A stretch of DNA of 64,000 bases, taken from NCBI RefSeq assembly GCF_024181725.1, contig NZ_CP028908.1, positions 806,001 through 870,000 on the forward strand, given 5' to 3'. This DNA comes from Bradyrhizobium sp. WD16. GTDB taxonomy: Bacteria; Pseudomonadota; Alphaproteobacteria; Rhizobiales; Xanthobacteraceae. The translations under genes were made by a program, and so were the position numbers. The notes under the pieces are model-generated. The model was not told the DNA's origin and searched no databases. It was given only the letters and a program-made list of their open reading frames with translations. Shown in pieces: positions 26,426-33,547 of this stretch (position 1 is the stretch's first letter; each line of letters starts with the position of its first letter).

Positions 26426-26830
26426 ATGAGCAGCCCCGATATCCACCCATCCGCCACCGTCACATTGGCGCCACATGGCGGCGACAGCCCGGCTTCGGTC
26501 CAGGCTTCGGTCCAAGCCTCGGTGAATGGCGCGCTGAGCGACGCCATCGTCGCCGCGCTGCGCACGGTTCATGACCCGGAAATTCCGGTCAACATCTACG
26601 ATCTCGGCCTGATCTACCAGATCGCGATCAAGGACGGCGGCACCGTCGATATCGTGATGACGCTGACGGCCCCCGGCTGTCCGGTCGCCGGCGAGATGCT
26701 GCGGTGGGTCGAGACCGCCGTACTCACGGTGGACGGCATCACCACGGTGAATGTCGGTCTCGTGTTCGACCCGCCATGGGACAAGTCGCGCATGTCCGAA
26801 GAAACGCAACTCGAGCTCGGGCTGCTTTGA
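26426..26830 (+). CDS. SufT/MIP18-type (DUF59) Fe-S assembly protein
   Basis: The 134-residue protein has the DUF59 core: VHDPEIPVNIYDLGLIYQIAIKDGG, then MTLTAPGCPVAGEM with the conserved Cys, and VGLVFDPPWDKSRMSEE. These proteins help maturation of Fe-S enzymes. The N-terminus has a short tandem QASVQASV repeat encoded by direct DNA repeats. A perfect sigma-54 promoter lies 150 bp upstream, suggesting it is induced with nitrogenase. Confidence 0.85.
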   Translation: MSSPDIHPSATVTLAPHGGDSPASVQASVQASVNGALSDAIVAALRTVHDPEIPVNIYDLGLIYQIAIKDGGTVDIVMTLTAPGCPVAGEMLRWVETAVLTVDGITTVNVGLVFDPPWDKSRMSEETQLELGLL

Positions 26831-26928
26831 GCCGTCGCGCACGAGATCCCTTCATTGTCGTTGTTCAGCCGAAACAGATCCGACCAGAGCAGACAAGACC
26901 AGACAGAGCAGGCAAGGAGAATGACGTC

Positions 26929-27690
26929 ATGATCGAACTGGCCACACGCGACGGGTACAAACTCTCCGCCTATCGCGCCGATCCCGAAGGCGCCCCGCGC
27001 GGGGCGGTGATCGTGCTGCAGCAGGGCGCCGAGCCGGCCCCCCATATCCGCAAGATGGCCGACCTGTTCGCATCACGCGGCTATGTGGCAATTGCCCCGG
27101 CGCTTGATCCGGAGGCGTTCGCGGCCGAAGCCGCCGCCGAGGCCGCCGGCGACTCCACCCCCAACGCGCCCAGCGGCACCGACCAGGCGCTCGCGGTGGT
27201 GCAGGCCGCGATCGACAATGCGGCCGGCGCCGGCAAGGTCGCCCTCGTCGGCTACAGCTGGGGCAGTGACGTCGCCTATGCGGCAGCCAACGCCCTTCCG
27301 GATCTCGCCTGCACCGTCTGCTACTACGGCGAGGGCATCGTCGACGCCACCGGCGGCAAACGCAGGGTGCCGACGCTGGTGCATTTCGCCGGCAACGACA
27401 ACAACGTGCCGAGCGAAAAGGTCACGCAGTTCCGCGCGTCGCGCCCGGATGTCAGCGCCTATTGCTATCCGGACGTCGGCCACGGCTTCGGCAGCGACGG
27501 CGAGCCGGGCTATGACGCGGCAGCCGCCGAGGCGGCGCTGTCCCGCACCCTGTTCTGGTTGTCGCAGTTCATCGACGGCCAGCCGCCGCTGACACTGAAG
27601 AATGCCGGCGCCTACGCGCTGGCCAAGACCGACAAGAAGAAGTCGAAGAAGAAGGAAGGCGGCGACGACCTCGGACCGCCGATGGATTGA
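26929..27690 (+). CDS. Dienelactone-hydrolase-family protein with Ser nucleophile
   Basis: The 253-residue alpha/beta hydrolase has ALVGYSWGSDVAY at the nucleophile elbow (Ser where dienelactone hydrolase has Cys), HFAGNDNNVPSEKV (acid) and PDVGHGFGSD (His). The Lys-rich tail KTDKKKSKKKEGGDD is unusual. It follows the SufT-like gene by 98 bp and probably shares its promoter. The substrate is unknown; no aromatic degradation genes are nearby. Confidence 0.8.
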   Translation: MIELATRDGYKLSAYRADPEGAPRGAVIVLQQGAEPAPHIRKMADLFASRGYVAIAPALDPEAFAAEAAAEAAGDSTPNAPSGTDQALAVVQAAIDNAAGAGKVALVGYSWGSDVAYAAANALPDLACTVCYYGEGIVDATGGKRRVPTLVHFAGNDNNVPSEKVTQFRASRPDVSAYCYPDVGHGFGSDGEPGYDAAAAEAALSRTLFWLSQFIDGQPPLTLKNAGAYALAKTDKKKSKKKEGGDDLGPPMD

Positions 27691-27721
27691 TCGATCGGCG
27701 CCGACCTCCGGGAGAGCGATC

Positions 27722-27961
27722 ATGAAGCCGACCACGATCATGGTCAACGAAGCGCCGCGCTGCGTGGTGCGGCCGGTCGACATGAAGGACCTGGCGCGCT
27801 TCACCCGCAATGCCAAGACCTACCTGCTGGCGGGCACCCCCGACGGCAAGGTCAGCCATCGCGAGGCCGATGACGGCGAGTTGACGAAATGGCGCGAGGC
27901 CCTGGCCCTGCACCTCGCCTGGGGCGGCGAGGAGGAGAATTTCTTCGGGATCCCGTTGTAG
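27722..27961 (+). CDS. Small uncharacterised protein (79 aa)
   Basis: The product starts MKPTTIMVNEAPRCVVRPVD and ends WGGEEENFFGIPL, with RFTRNAKTYLLAGTPDGKVSH in the middle. No known motif. GGGAG precedes the ATG, and it lies 31 bp after the hydrolase gene, so it is likely the last gene of that operon. Function unknown. Confidence 0.6.
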   Translation: MKPTTIMVNEAPRCVVRPVDMKDLARFTRNAKTYLLAGTPDGKVSHREADDGELTKWREALALHLAWGGEEENFFGIPL

Positions 27962-27967
27962 GGTGTC

Positions 27968-27985
27968 CTCGCCGCTTGCGGCGAG
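27968..27985. terminator. Perfect 8-bp hairpin in the convergent gap
   Basis: CTCGCCGC-tt-GCGGCGAG, 7 bp after the stop of the 79-aa gene; no T tract. Possible bidirectional transcription end. Confidence 0.4.
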
Positions 27986-28081
27986 AGGTGAACGAGGCCG
28001 AATGCGAGGCACGCGCGCTTTTGCGCCGTCGTCGCCGGCCATGACGAGAACATCATGGCTCTTCGGCACACCTTGCGCCGC

Positions 28082-28501
28082 TCACGCCCCCGCGGGCTGG
28101 CCCGCCGCGATGTGGTTGCGCATCCAGTCGGCGAGCTTGGTCATGGCGCCGTCGAGTTCCTGCCGCGCCTCGGGGTCAACGACCACCTCGGCCAGCGCGC
28201 CGCGCATGCACATGAGCCAGGCGTCGCGTTCGGCGTCGCCGATGCGAAATCCCATGTGGCGCTGGCGCAGCCGGGGATGGCCCTTCTCCGGCGAATAGAG
28301 CTTCGGGCCGCCGGTCCATTCCGACAGATAGCGCTTGAGGATCTGCTTGGTGCCGCCGAGATCGTCGGGATGCATGGCGCGGATCACCGCCGCCTGCGGC
28401 TCGGCATCCATCCGCCGGTAGAAGGCCTCGACCAGCCGATCGATGGCGACCGCGCCGCCGACCCGCTCAAAGATCGGCGCTTTCGCTTCCGCATCGCTCA
28501 T
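28082..28501 (-). CDS. Truncated haemoglobin (group II-like)
   Basis: The 139-residue globin has FERVGGAVAIDRLVEAFYRRMDAEP at the N-terminus, a proximal HPRLRQRHMGFRIGDAERDAW and a C-terminal helix (MTKLADWMRNHIAAG). Length and motifs suit a 2-on-2 globin. It could buffer oxygen or detoxify NO around nitrogenase. Last gene of the long nifB series. ATG 28501 is chosen; an ATG at 28537 would overlap the 55-aa gene. Confidence 0.85.
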   Translation of the reverse strand: MSDAEAKAPIFERVGGAVAIDRLVEAFYRRMDAEPQAAVIRAMHPDDLGGTKQILKRYLSEWTGGPKLYSPEKGHPRLRQRHMGFRIGDAERDAWLMCMRGALAEVVVDPEARQELDGAMTKLADWMRNHIAAGQPAGA

Positions 28502-28533
28502 CGCATCACCCTCGGCCCTTGCTCGCGCTCTGC

Positions 28534-28701
28534 TCATTCGTCCATGTTCGGCAGCAGGACCACCTCGGCCGGAGCGCCCGGCCCCTGGCCTTCGAGGAAA
28601 TCGAGCGCGTCGATGCTCGACAGCCCGCCGCCATTGTCCATCAGCACCACCGCGTCATCCGGCATCCGCGACAATGCCTCGATGAGCTGGGCCACCGTCA
28701 T
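28534..28701 (-). CDS. Very small protein (55 aa)
   Basis: An ATG at 28701 overlapping the stop of the upstream DUF6156-like gene (ATGA) opens a 55-residue frame. It begins MTVAQLIEALSRMPDDAVV, passes VLMDNGGGLSSIDALDF and ends VVLLPNMDE. The opening resembles a widespread small-domain start 'LIEALxxMPxDAxV'. Coupling by overlap and coherent amphipathic sequence support a real gene. Function unknown. Confidence 0.6.
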   Translation of the reverse strand: MTVAQLIEALSRMPDDAVVLMDNGGGLSSIDALDFLEGQGPGAPAEVVLLPNMDE

Positions 28702-29048
28702 TGTCGCCCCCGCTCGAGCGCAGCACCGGCGGCCTGCGGCAACCGGCGGCCGCTCTCGTCGAAATCCAGCGCGCCGGGGTCTTCGTCCGGCACGGTGATC
28801 TCCGCCCGCCTGATCCGGCCATTGGCATGGTAATGATAGCGATGGGACAGCTCGACCTCGCCATACACGATCTTGTCGAACCCATGCAACACGCCGGCGC
28901 GATCGAAATAGGCGCGAATGAAGGTGTTACGGTTCGTCAAGGCATCGTCGGCGAGCGGACCGACCATGATCGACGGCGGCTCGACACCGCGATAGGAGAG
29001 ATAATACCGGCAGTCGAGCGGCTCCCCGCCGCTGTCGCCCTGGTCCAT
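28698..29048 (-). CDS. DUF6156-like protein
   Basis: The 116-residue product contains CRYYLSYRGVEPPSIMVGPL, LTNRNTFIRAYFDRAGVLHGF and GEVELSHRYHYHANGRIRRAE. This matches my recollection of the DUF6156 family found with nif genes, which I cannot confirm here. ATG 29048 is chosen because GGGAG lies upstream; an in-frame GTG at 29069 is possible. It lies 28 bp after the Rieske gene. Function unknown. Confidence 0.6.
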   Translation of the reverse strand: MDQGDSGGEPLDCRYYLSYRGVEPPSIMVGPLADDALTNRNTFIRAYFDRAGVLHGFDKIVYGEVELSHRYHYHANGRIRRAEITVPDEDPGALDFDESGRRLPQAAGAALERGRQ

Positions 29049-29076
29049 CGGATGGCCGCTCCCGCCCACCCCGACA

Positions 29077-29586
29077 TCACTCGGGATGGATCATGATGTC
29101 CATGGTTTCGTCGGAATCGCCGTCGCGGAACGGATCCGGCCCCTCGTCCTCGACGAGAGGGACGCCGCAGAGGCAGACCTCGCCGTCGATCAGCGTCACC
29201 GCCACCGGCTCGAGGCTCTGGCCCTTGCAGTCGCCGGCGATGCACAGCCCGCTGTCGATCTCGAACAGCGCGCCATGGCGGCCGCAGCGCAGAAAGGCCC
29301 GATCGCGGCTGAAGAACTCGCCGTCGCCGAAATTGAGCCATTTGCCCTCGTGCGGACAGACATTGACGTATCCGAACACTTCGTTGGCGTGGGTGCGGAC
29401 GACGAAGATGGCAAACGGCCGATGCTCGCCCGCCTCGGTGATGCGCGACAGACTGAAGGCCTTGGCAGCGCCCTTCTCGATGTCGCTGGCGGCGCAGATC
29501 GCATAGACGTCCGGCGCCGTGATATCCGGCACCGTCACGTCGTGCGCTGCACCGCCCGGCGCCGCGTCCTGGGATGGCTCCGACAT
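29077..29586 (-). CDS. Rieske [2Fe-2S] protein (paralogue 1)
   Basis: The 169-residue protein has the Rieske ligands in NVCPHEGKWL (C-x-H) and LRCGRHGALFEIDSG (C-x2-H), then AGDCKGQSLEPVAV. It is soluble, with no oxygenase domain. It resembles the protein at 40672-41103 in order and phrases (FGYVN.CPH, CKG..LE.V). Such small Rieske ferredoxins may pass electrons in nif-linked redox chains. Part of the nifB series. Confidence 0.85.
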   Translation of the reverse strand: MSEPSQDAAPGGAAHDVTVPDITAPDVYAICAASDIEKGAAKAFSLSRITEAGEHRPFAIFVVRTHANEVFGYVNVCPHEGKWLNFGDGEFFSRDRAFLRCGRHGALFEIDSGLCIAGDCKGQSLEPVAVTLIDGEVCLCGVPLVEDEGPDPFRDGDSDETMDIMIHPE

Positions 29587-29634
29587 GCCGCCTCCACTCC
29601 GATCCATTGCCGCGTCAGGCCCCCCAAGCCGCCG

Positions 29635-29886
29635 TCATGCGGCGGTGGGCGCCGCCTCCGCCTTGAAACCATCGACCTCGTCGCGGCTCAGACGGAACAG
29701 ACCCCGGCCGCCGGAAAACGCCTGATAGGCGCCGACCCGGCGCTGGTAGAGAAAATTGAACCATTCCTGAGGCGTCAGCGCCGGTGGCCGTTCGCTGATC
29801 TCGACGACCGAACCGTTGGGGGCAAAACGCAGGTGGATCATGACACCGGCTGCCGTCGCAGCCGCCTCCGCTACATCCGTCGACAT
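29635..29886 (-). CDS. Uncharacterised nif-series protein (83 aa)
   Basis: The product reads MSTDVAEAAATAAGVMIHLRF, VVEISERPPALTPQEWFNFLYQ and QAFSGGRGLFRLSRDEVDGF. It has a compact central alpha/beta pattern and no Cys. It lies 14 bp after the [2Fe-2S] ferredoxin gene and 48 bp before the Rieske gene. I do not recognise the family; the tight operon position suggests a role with these electron carriers. Confidence 0.65.
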   Translation of the reverse strand: MSTDVAEAAATAAGVMIHLRFAPNGSVVEISERPPALTPQEWFNFLYQRRVGAYQAFSGGRGLFRLSRDEVDGFKAEAAPTAA

Positions 29887-29900
29887 GACATCCTCCGCTC

Positions 29901-30209
29901 TTACAAACCCGATCCGAAGCCTAGCAGCTCGATGGTGACGTTCTCCGTGCCCAGCACCTTGGTCTGGCAGGCGAGGCGCGATTTCGAGCCGACGCCGACG
30001 ATGCTGTCGAGGCGTTCGTTCTCCTCGCGCGCGATCTTCGACAGGCCCTTGCGGCCTTCCTGCACGAAAATATGACAGGAGCCGCATTTCGCCTGGCCCT
30101 CGCATTTATGCGCGATCGGCGCCTCGCTGCCGAGCAGCGCTGCGAGGATGGTCGTTCCCTCGGCGACCTCGATCGATTTGCCCATCGGCATTACCGTCAG
30201 CGTAGCCAT
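29901..30209 (-). CDS. Plant/adrenodoxin-type [2Fe-2S] ferredoxin
   Basis: The 102-residue protein has the four ligands in HKCEGQAKCGSCHIFVQEG and RLACQTKVLG (C-x5-C-x2-C ... C), with acidic surface residues. It likely donates or receives electrons in the nitrogenase-linked chain, as with FdxB/FesI-type ferredoxins of diazotrophs. It follows the DegT-like gene by 43 bp. Confidence 0.88.
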   Translation of the reverse strand: MATLTVMPMGKSIEVAEGTTILAALLGSEAPIAHKCEGQAKCGSCHIFVQEGRKGLSKIAREENERLDSIVGVGSKSRLACQTKVLGTENVTIELLGFGSGL

Positions 30210-30252
30210 GTATCCCGTCTCCTTTGGGTTGGTGGTCGTGTTCTGGCAACTC

Positions 30253-31461
30253 TCAATAGATCGCGGCTCCCGCCCCGACATTGATCGATGCGTCCTTCAT
30301 CGTCTCGACGATGAAGGAGATCTGCGGATCGCTGAGATGGGCGTGGAAGGGCAGCGCCACGGCGCGATCCGCCACCTTCTCGGTGACCGGAAAATTGCCG
30401 CGGCGGTAGCCGAGTTCGAAATAGTGGCGCTGCAGATGCAGCGAATTGCAGTAGGCCGCGGCCTCGACCCGCTCGACGCGCAGGTCTTCGATGATGGCGT
30501 CGCGGCTCGATCGCGAGAAACGGGTGCCGAGATGGACGAGGTAGAGGAACCAGTTCACCTCGGTGACGTCCGGAGCCGTGTACGGATCCTTGATGCCCTC
30601 GAAGGAACGGATGTGCTGGTAATAGAGCTGCTCGGTCAGCCGGCGGCGCTCCAGGATCTCGTCGATCCGCCGCAGCTGCGTCAAGCCGAGCGCCGCGGTG
30701 ATGTCGCTCATCGCCGCCTGGTAGGGCGCGCTGGCGCTGACCACCACGGAGGTGCGCTCGTGCAGGCGGTGGGAGCGATGGCGCCGCATGGCCACGGCGA
30801 GGTCGACGTCGTCCGTCACCACCATGCCGCCTTCGCCGCAGGTCAGCGCCGCCGGCTGTGAGAAATCGAACACCGCCATGTCGCCGAACGAACCGACCAG
30901 GCCGCCCTTGTAGCGCGAGCCGATCGCCTCTGTGGAATCCTCGATCAGCAGCACGCCGCTGCGGCGCGCGAGCTCGCGCAGCTCCGACCACGGCGCCGGA
31001 TGACCATTGGCATTGCCGGCGACGATGGCGCGGGTGTTCGGCGTGATCCTGGCCGCGGCCTTGTCGGGCACCAGCGTCCCGGCCCAGTAGTCGATGTCCG
31101 CGAACACCGGCCGGGCACCGGCGAGGCTGATGGCATGGACGGTCTCGCGAAACGAATAAGGCGTCGCGATCACCTCGTGACCCGGCCCGATCTCCGCGGC
31201 GCGCAGCGCCAGCAGCAGCCCGAGCGTGCCGCTCGGCACCGCGATCGCATAGGCCCGGCCGACATAGGCGGCGAACGCCGCCTCGAAGGCCTCGACCTCG
31301 CCGCCGGCGGACAGCCGCGGCGACTTGAGCACCGCCTCGACCGCCTCGACCTCGGCCAAGGTGACGTCCGGATCGGACAACGGAATGAAGTTACCCTCCG
31401 GCGGGCCGCTCTCGGTGCCGGCTTCATCCTCGAAGTCGTAATCCAGCGCCGGTTCGGTCAT
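30253..31461 (-). CDS. DegT/DnrJ/EryC1-family protein lacking the PLP lysine
   Basis: The 402-residue protein has the full fold of sugar aminotransferases: FIPLSDPDVTLAEVEAVEAVL, AIAVPSGTLGLLLALRA, LLIEDSTEAIGSRYKGGLVGSFGD and GEGGMVVTDD. The segment that normally reads FSF-xPTK-NLTT-GEGG reads FDF-SQPA-ALTC-GEGG, placing Ala204 where the Schiff-base Lys belongs. Aminotransferase activity is therefore unlikely; a ligand-binding or regulatory role is inferred. Start overlaps the upstream gene (ATGA). It sits among nif ferredoxins, not in a sugar cluster. Confidence 0.85.
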   Translation of the reverse strand: MTEPALDYDFEDEAGTESGPPEGNFIPLSDPDVTLAEVEAVEAVLKSPRLSAGGEVEAFEAAFAAYVGRAYAIAVPSGTLGLLLALRAAEIGPGHEVIATPYSFRETVHAISLAGARPVFADIDYWAGTLVPDKAAARITPNTRAIVAGNANGHPAPWSELRELARRSGVLLIEDSTEAIGSRYKGGLVGSFGDMAVFDFSQPAALTCGEGGMVVTDDVDLAVAMRRHRSHRLHERTSVVVSASAPYQAAMSDITAALGLTQLRRIDEILERRRLTEQLYYQHIRSFEGIKDPYTAPDVTEVNWFLYLVHLGTRFSRSSRDAIIEDLRVERVEAAAYCNSLHLQRHYFELGYRRGNFPVTEKVADRAVALPFHAHLSDPQISFIVETMKDASINVGAGAAIY

Positions 31462-31727
31462 GCCGCCGCGCCTCGATAGGCCAGCACGATTCCGCTCGCC
31501 CGCTCCGGATCGCGCGTCACCTGAACACAATGGTCGTTGCGATCGACGAGATGGATGTCATAGCGCGTCGCCGAGCGGTACGGCTCCTCGATCATTTCCG
31601 AGGCGTCGCAGCTCGTCCACGACAGGCCCGGGAAACGCTGGCGCAGGGGTGTCAGCGGATTGCTGCCGGGCCCGGCGGCGGCCAGCATCCGTTCGATCTC
31701 CGTCAGATCATCCGCAGCAAGTGTCAT
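31458..31727 (-). CDS. Uncharacterised protein with GLSWTSCD/HLVDRNDHC motifs
   Basis: Starting at ATG 31727 gives 89 residues: MTLAADDLTEIERMLAAAGPG, LRQRFPGLSWTSCDASEM and DIHLVDRNDHCVQVTRDPERASG. An ATG at 31763 would leave almost no leader after the candidate sigma-54 start (~31769), so 31727 is preferred. It has two Cys but no metal motif I can name. It overlaps the DegT-like gene by 4 bp. Confidence 0.6.
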   Translation of the reverse strand: MTLAADDLTEIERMLAAAGPGSNPLTPLRQRFPGLSWTSCDASEMIEEPYRSATRYDIHLVDRNDHCVQVTRDPERASGIVLAYRGAAA

Positions 31728-31778
31728 GGCGACAATATCCCGTGTCGGAGAGTGAACAATCATTCTCAAAGGCGATCA

Positions 31779-31795
31779 TGCAATTTCATTGCCAG
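31779..31795 (-). promoter_or_regulatory. Internal sigma-54 -24/-12 promoter in the nifB series
   Basis: On the minus strand it reads TGGCAatgaaaTTGCAT, GG-N10-GC exact. It lies in the 100-bp gap between the 119-aa and 89-aa genes and would boost the DegT-like, ferredoxin and Rieske genes. No UAS was recognised upstream. Confidence 0.55.
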
Positions 31796-31827
31796 ATCGC
31801 TGACGTCGGACCGCCGGGCCGGATCGT

Positions 31828-32187
31828 TCACTGCCAGAAGCATCGCTCCGGATCCTCGCTGAGGAGATCGAGCGCAGACCCCAGCCGCGGATGCTTCGAA
31901 TGAAACGTCCAGGTGCCGTTGCGATGGTTCTTGGCGAACAGCTTCCATGCGCCCGCGACCGGTTCATGCAGCATCAAGGCGACATCGATCACGCCGCCGT
32001 CGGGATCGATGTTGCGCGAGCAGCATGGGCTCTCGATGCGATAGCCGCCGGTCACCGCCTCCACCACCGGCGAGACGTAGCGGTAGCGCTTGCGGCCGCG
32101 CAGCGCTCGCTCGATCCGCTTGCGATCGAGTTCGTTGGGATGAGCCGCGATCGCCGGGCGGCTCTGGATCGCGAACACGGCGGTCAT
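31828..32187 (-). CDS. Uncharacterised nif-series protein (119 aa)
   Basis: Residues RALRGRKRYRYVSPVVEAVTGGYRIESPCCSRNIDPDGG form a basic region followed by a CCSRN motif; the end is LSEDPERCFWQ. Cys pair and terminal Cys could bind metal, but the family is not recognised. It starts 3 bp after the nifZ stop, so it is certainly co-transcribed with nifZ. Confidence 0.65.
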   Translation of the reverse strand: MTAVFAIQSRPAIAAHPNELDRKRIERALRGRKRYRYVSPVVEAVTGGYRIESPCCSRNIDPDGGVIDVALMLHEPVAGAWKLFAKNHRNGTWTFHSKHPRLGSALDLLSEDPERCFWQ

Positions 32188-32190
32188 CCC

Positions 32191-32430
32191 CTACAGCGGC
32201 TCGATTTCTTCTTCGAGGCAGCCCACGACGAGGCGTTCGCCGAACTCCACCAGATAGATCGGCAGGTTGGCCTCGGTATGGGTGCCGACCTGGACGATCT
32301 CACCGGCATCACCGGTGTTCACCAGCAGGGCCTCCATCTCCGCGTCCGGAAAGGAGCCGTCGTTGCGCAGGTCGATCAGCGCCTTGACGCGCTGGCCCCA
32401 CTGATATTTCGGCAGTCGCGGTTCGAACAT
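32191..32430 (-). CDS. nifZ: NifZ, P-cluster assembly factor (short copy)
   Basis: The 79-residue protein has the NifZ core: KYQWGQRVKALIDLRNDGSFPDAEMEALLVNTGDAGEIVQVGTHTEANLPIYLVEF. NifZ is needed for formation of the second P-cluster in NifDK. The ATG at 32430 gives the family N-terminus. It follows a longer NifZ-family gene by 32 bp. Confidence 0.88.
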   Translation of the reverse strand: MFEPRLPKYQWGQRVKALIDLRNDGSFPDAEMEALLVNTGDAGEIVQVGTHTEANLPIYLVEFGERLVVGCLEEEIEPL

Positions 32431-32462
32431 CGACAATGTTCCCTTGATCAATGCATGCCTGC

Positions 32463-32777
32463 TCAATGCATCCCTGGCAGCGGCAGTTCATCGGCCTCGT
32501 CGCGGACGTTCACCGGCTCGAGCTCCTTGCGCTTCATGCCGACGCGGTTGCCGCTGTCGACGAATTCGATGCCGTAGATGTAGAACTGCTGCAGGAAGGT
32601 GCCGATGCTGACGACGTAGCCCTCCTCGCCCTTCTTCGCCAGGATGTCGCCGATCTCCTTGCCGGCGTAGGTGCCGTCGTTGCGGATCGTGCGCTTTGCC
32701 CGCACCTTTTCGCCATAGGCGAAGAACGGCGGATCGCTCAGCTCCACCACATCACTGTCGCGCGAGATCTTGCTCAT
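32463..32777 (-). CDS. nifZ: NifZ-family protein (longer copy)
   Basis: The 104-residue protein has the same SH3-like core: FFAYGEKVRAKRTIRNDGTYAGKEIGDILAKKGEEGYVVSIGTFLQQFYIYGIEFVDSG. It is closer to canonical NifZ than the short copy. Its start overlaps the LRV gene stop (4 bp). Tandem nifZ genes suggest the two proteins act on different sites or as a heteromer. Confidence 0.9.
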   Translation of the reverse strand: MSKISRDSDVVELSDPPFFAYGEKVRAKRTIRNDGTYAGKEIGDILAKKGEEGYVVSIGTFLQQFYIYGIEFVDSGNRVGMKRKELEPVNVRDEADELPLPGMH

Positions 32778-33547
32778 CGGGGCCGCTCCATCGATCGTTC
32801 AGCGAGGCCGCTCAATCGCCCGCGCGCCATGTCGCGCACGAGCTCGTCCTCGTCGTCGGCGAGTGGCCCGAGTTCACGCAGCGCGATCCGGCTCGCCACT
32901 TCGTAGCGCACCCGCCAGTCCGCATCGGACCGCAGGCGAGACAGGAGATCCGGCGCGAGCCGCTTGGCGATCTCGATGCGGACGCCGGCCGCGGTGTCGG
33001 TCGCCATGCCGAGCAGCCAGTCCCGCGGAGCGCGCTGGGCCACGACCCGCCGGACCTCCGGCTCGACGTCCTCGATCAGCGGCCCGAGCAGCCGCGGATC
33101 GATCTTCCGGGCGATCACCAGGCGGACGTAATAATCGGAATCGCTCATCATCGGGATGAGGTCGGCGTCGTCGATCATCGAGACGATGCGGATGCGCACC
33201 TCGCGGTGCGGGTCGCGGCGCAGCCGCATGATCAGCCGCTTCGGCAGGCGGCGGGCCGCGTTCCAGCGCACCGTTTCCTCGGCATCGTCGAGCAGCGGCG
33301 GCAGCAGGAACACGCTGGCATGCTTGGCGGCGATCGCCCGCACCTCGAAATGCGGATGACCGACATAATTGTTGGCGAGGTCCGGATTCCAGTTGAAGAA
33401 TCGATCGATGCGCCGGGCATAGCGGTCCTGGACGCAGGCGTGCTTGAGCCTGCATCGGCTCGCGGCGCGCAGCTCGGCATGGGCGCAGGAGCCGCAATCG
33501 ATCTCGCGGCCCTGCCAGTCCAGCGCCTCGTCGATGTCACTCGTCAT
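32774..33547 (-). CDS. LRV-type leucine-rich repeat protein with [4Fe-4S] site
   Basis: The 257-residue protein begins with four Cys in the order CGSC...CRLKHAC, the LRV Fe-S domain. A run of ~24-residue helical repeats follows: DLANNYVGHPHFEVRAIAAKH, DDAEETVRWNAARRLP, DPHREVRIRIVSMIDD, DSDYYVRLVIARKI. This matches the A. vinelandii LRV protein encoded near nifB. Likely a protein-binding scaffold with a structural cluster; role in fixation undefined. It overlaps both neighbours. Confidence 0.88.
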   Translation of the reverse strand: MTSDIDEALDWQGREIDCGSCAHAELRAASRCRLKHACVQDRYARRIDRFFNWNPDLANNYVGHPHFEVRAIAAKHASVFLLPPLLDDAEETVRWNAARRLPKRLIMRLRRDPHREVRIRIVSMIDDADLIPMMSDSDYYVRLVIARKIDPRLLGPLIEDVEPEVRRVVAQRAPRDWLLGMATDTAAGVRIEIAKRLAPDLLSRLRSDADWRVRYEVASRIALRELGPLADDEDELVRDMARGRLSGLAERSMERPR

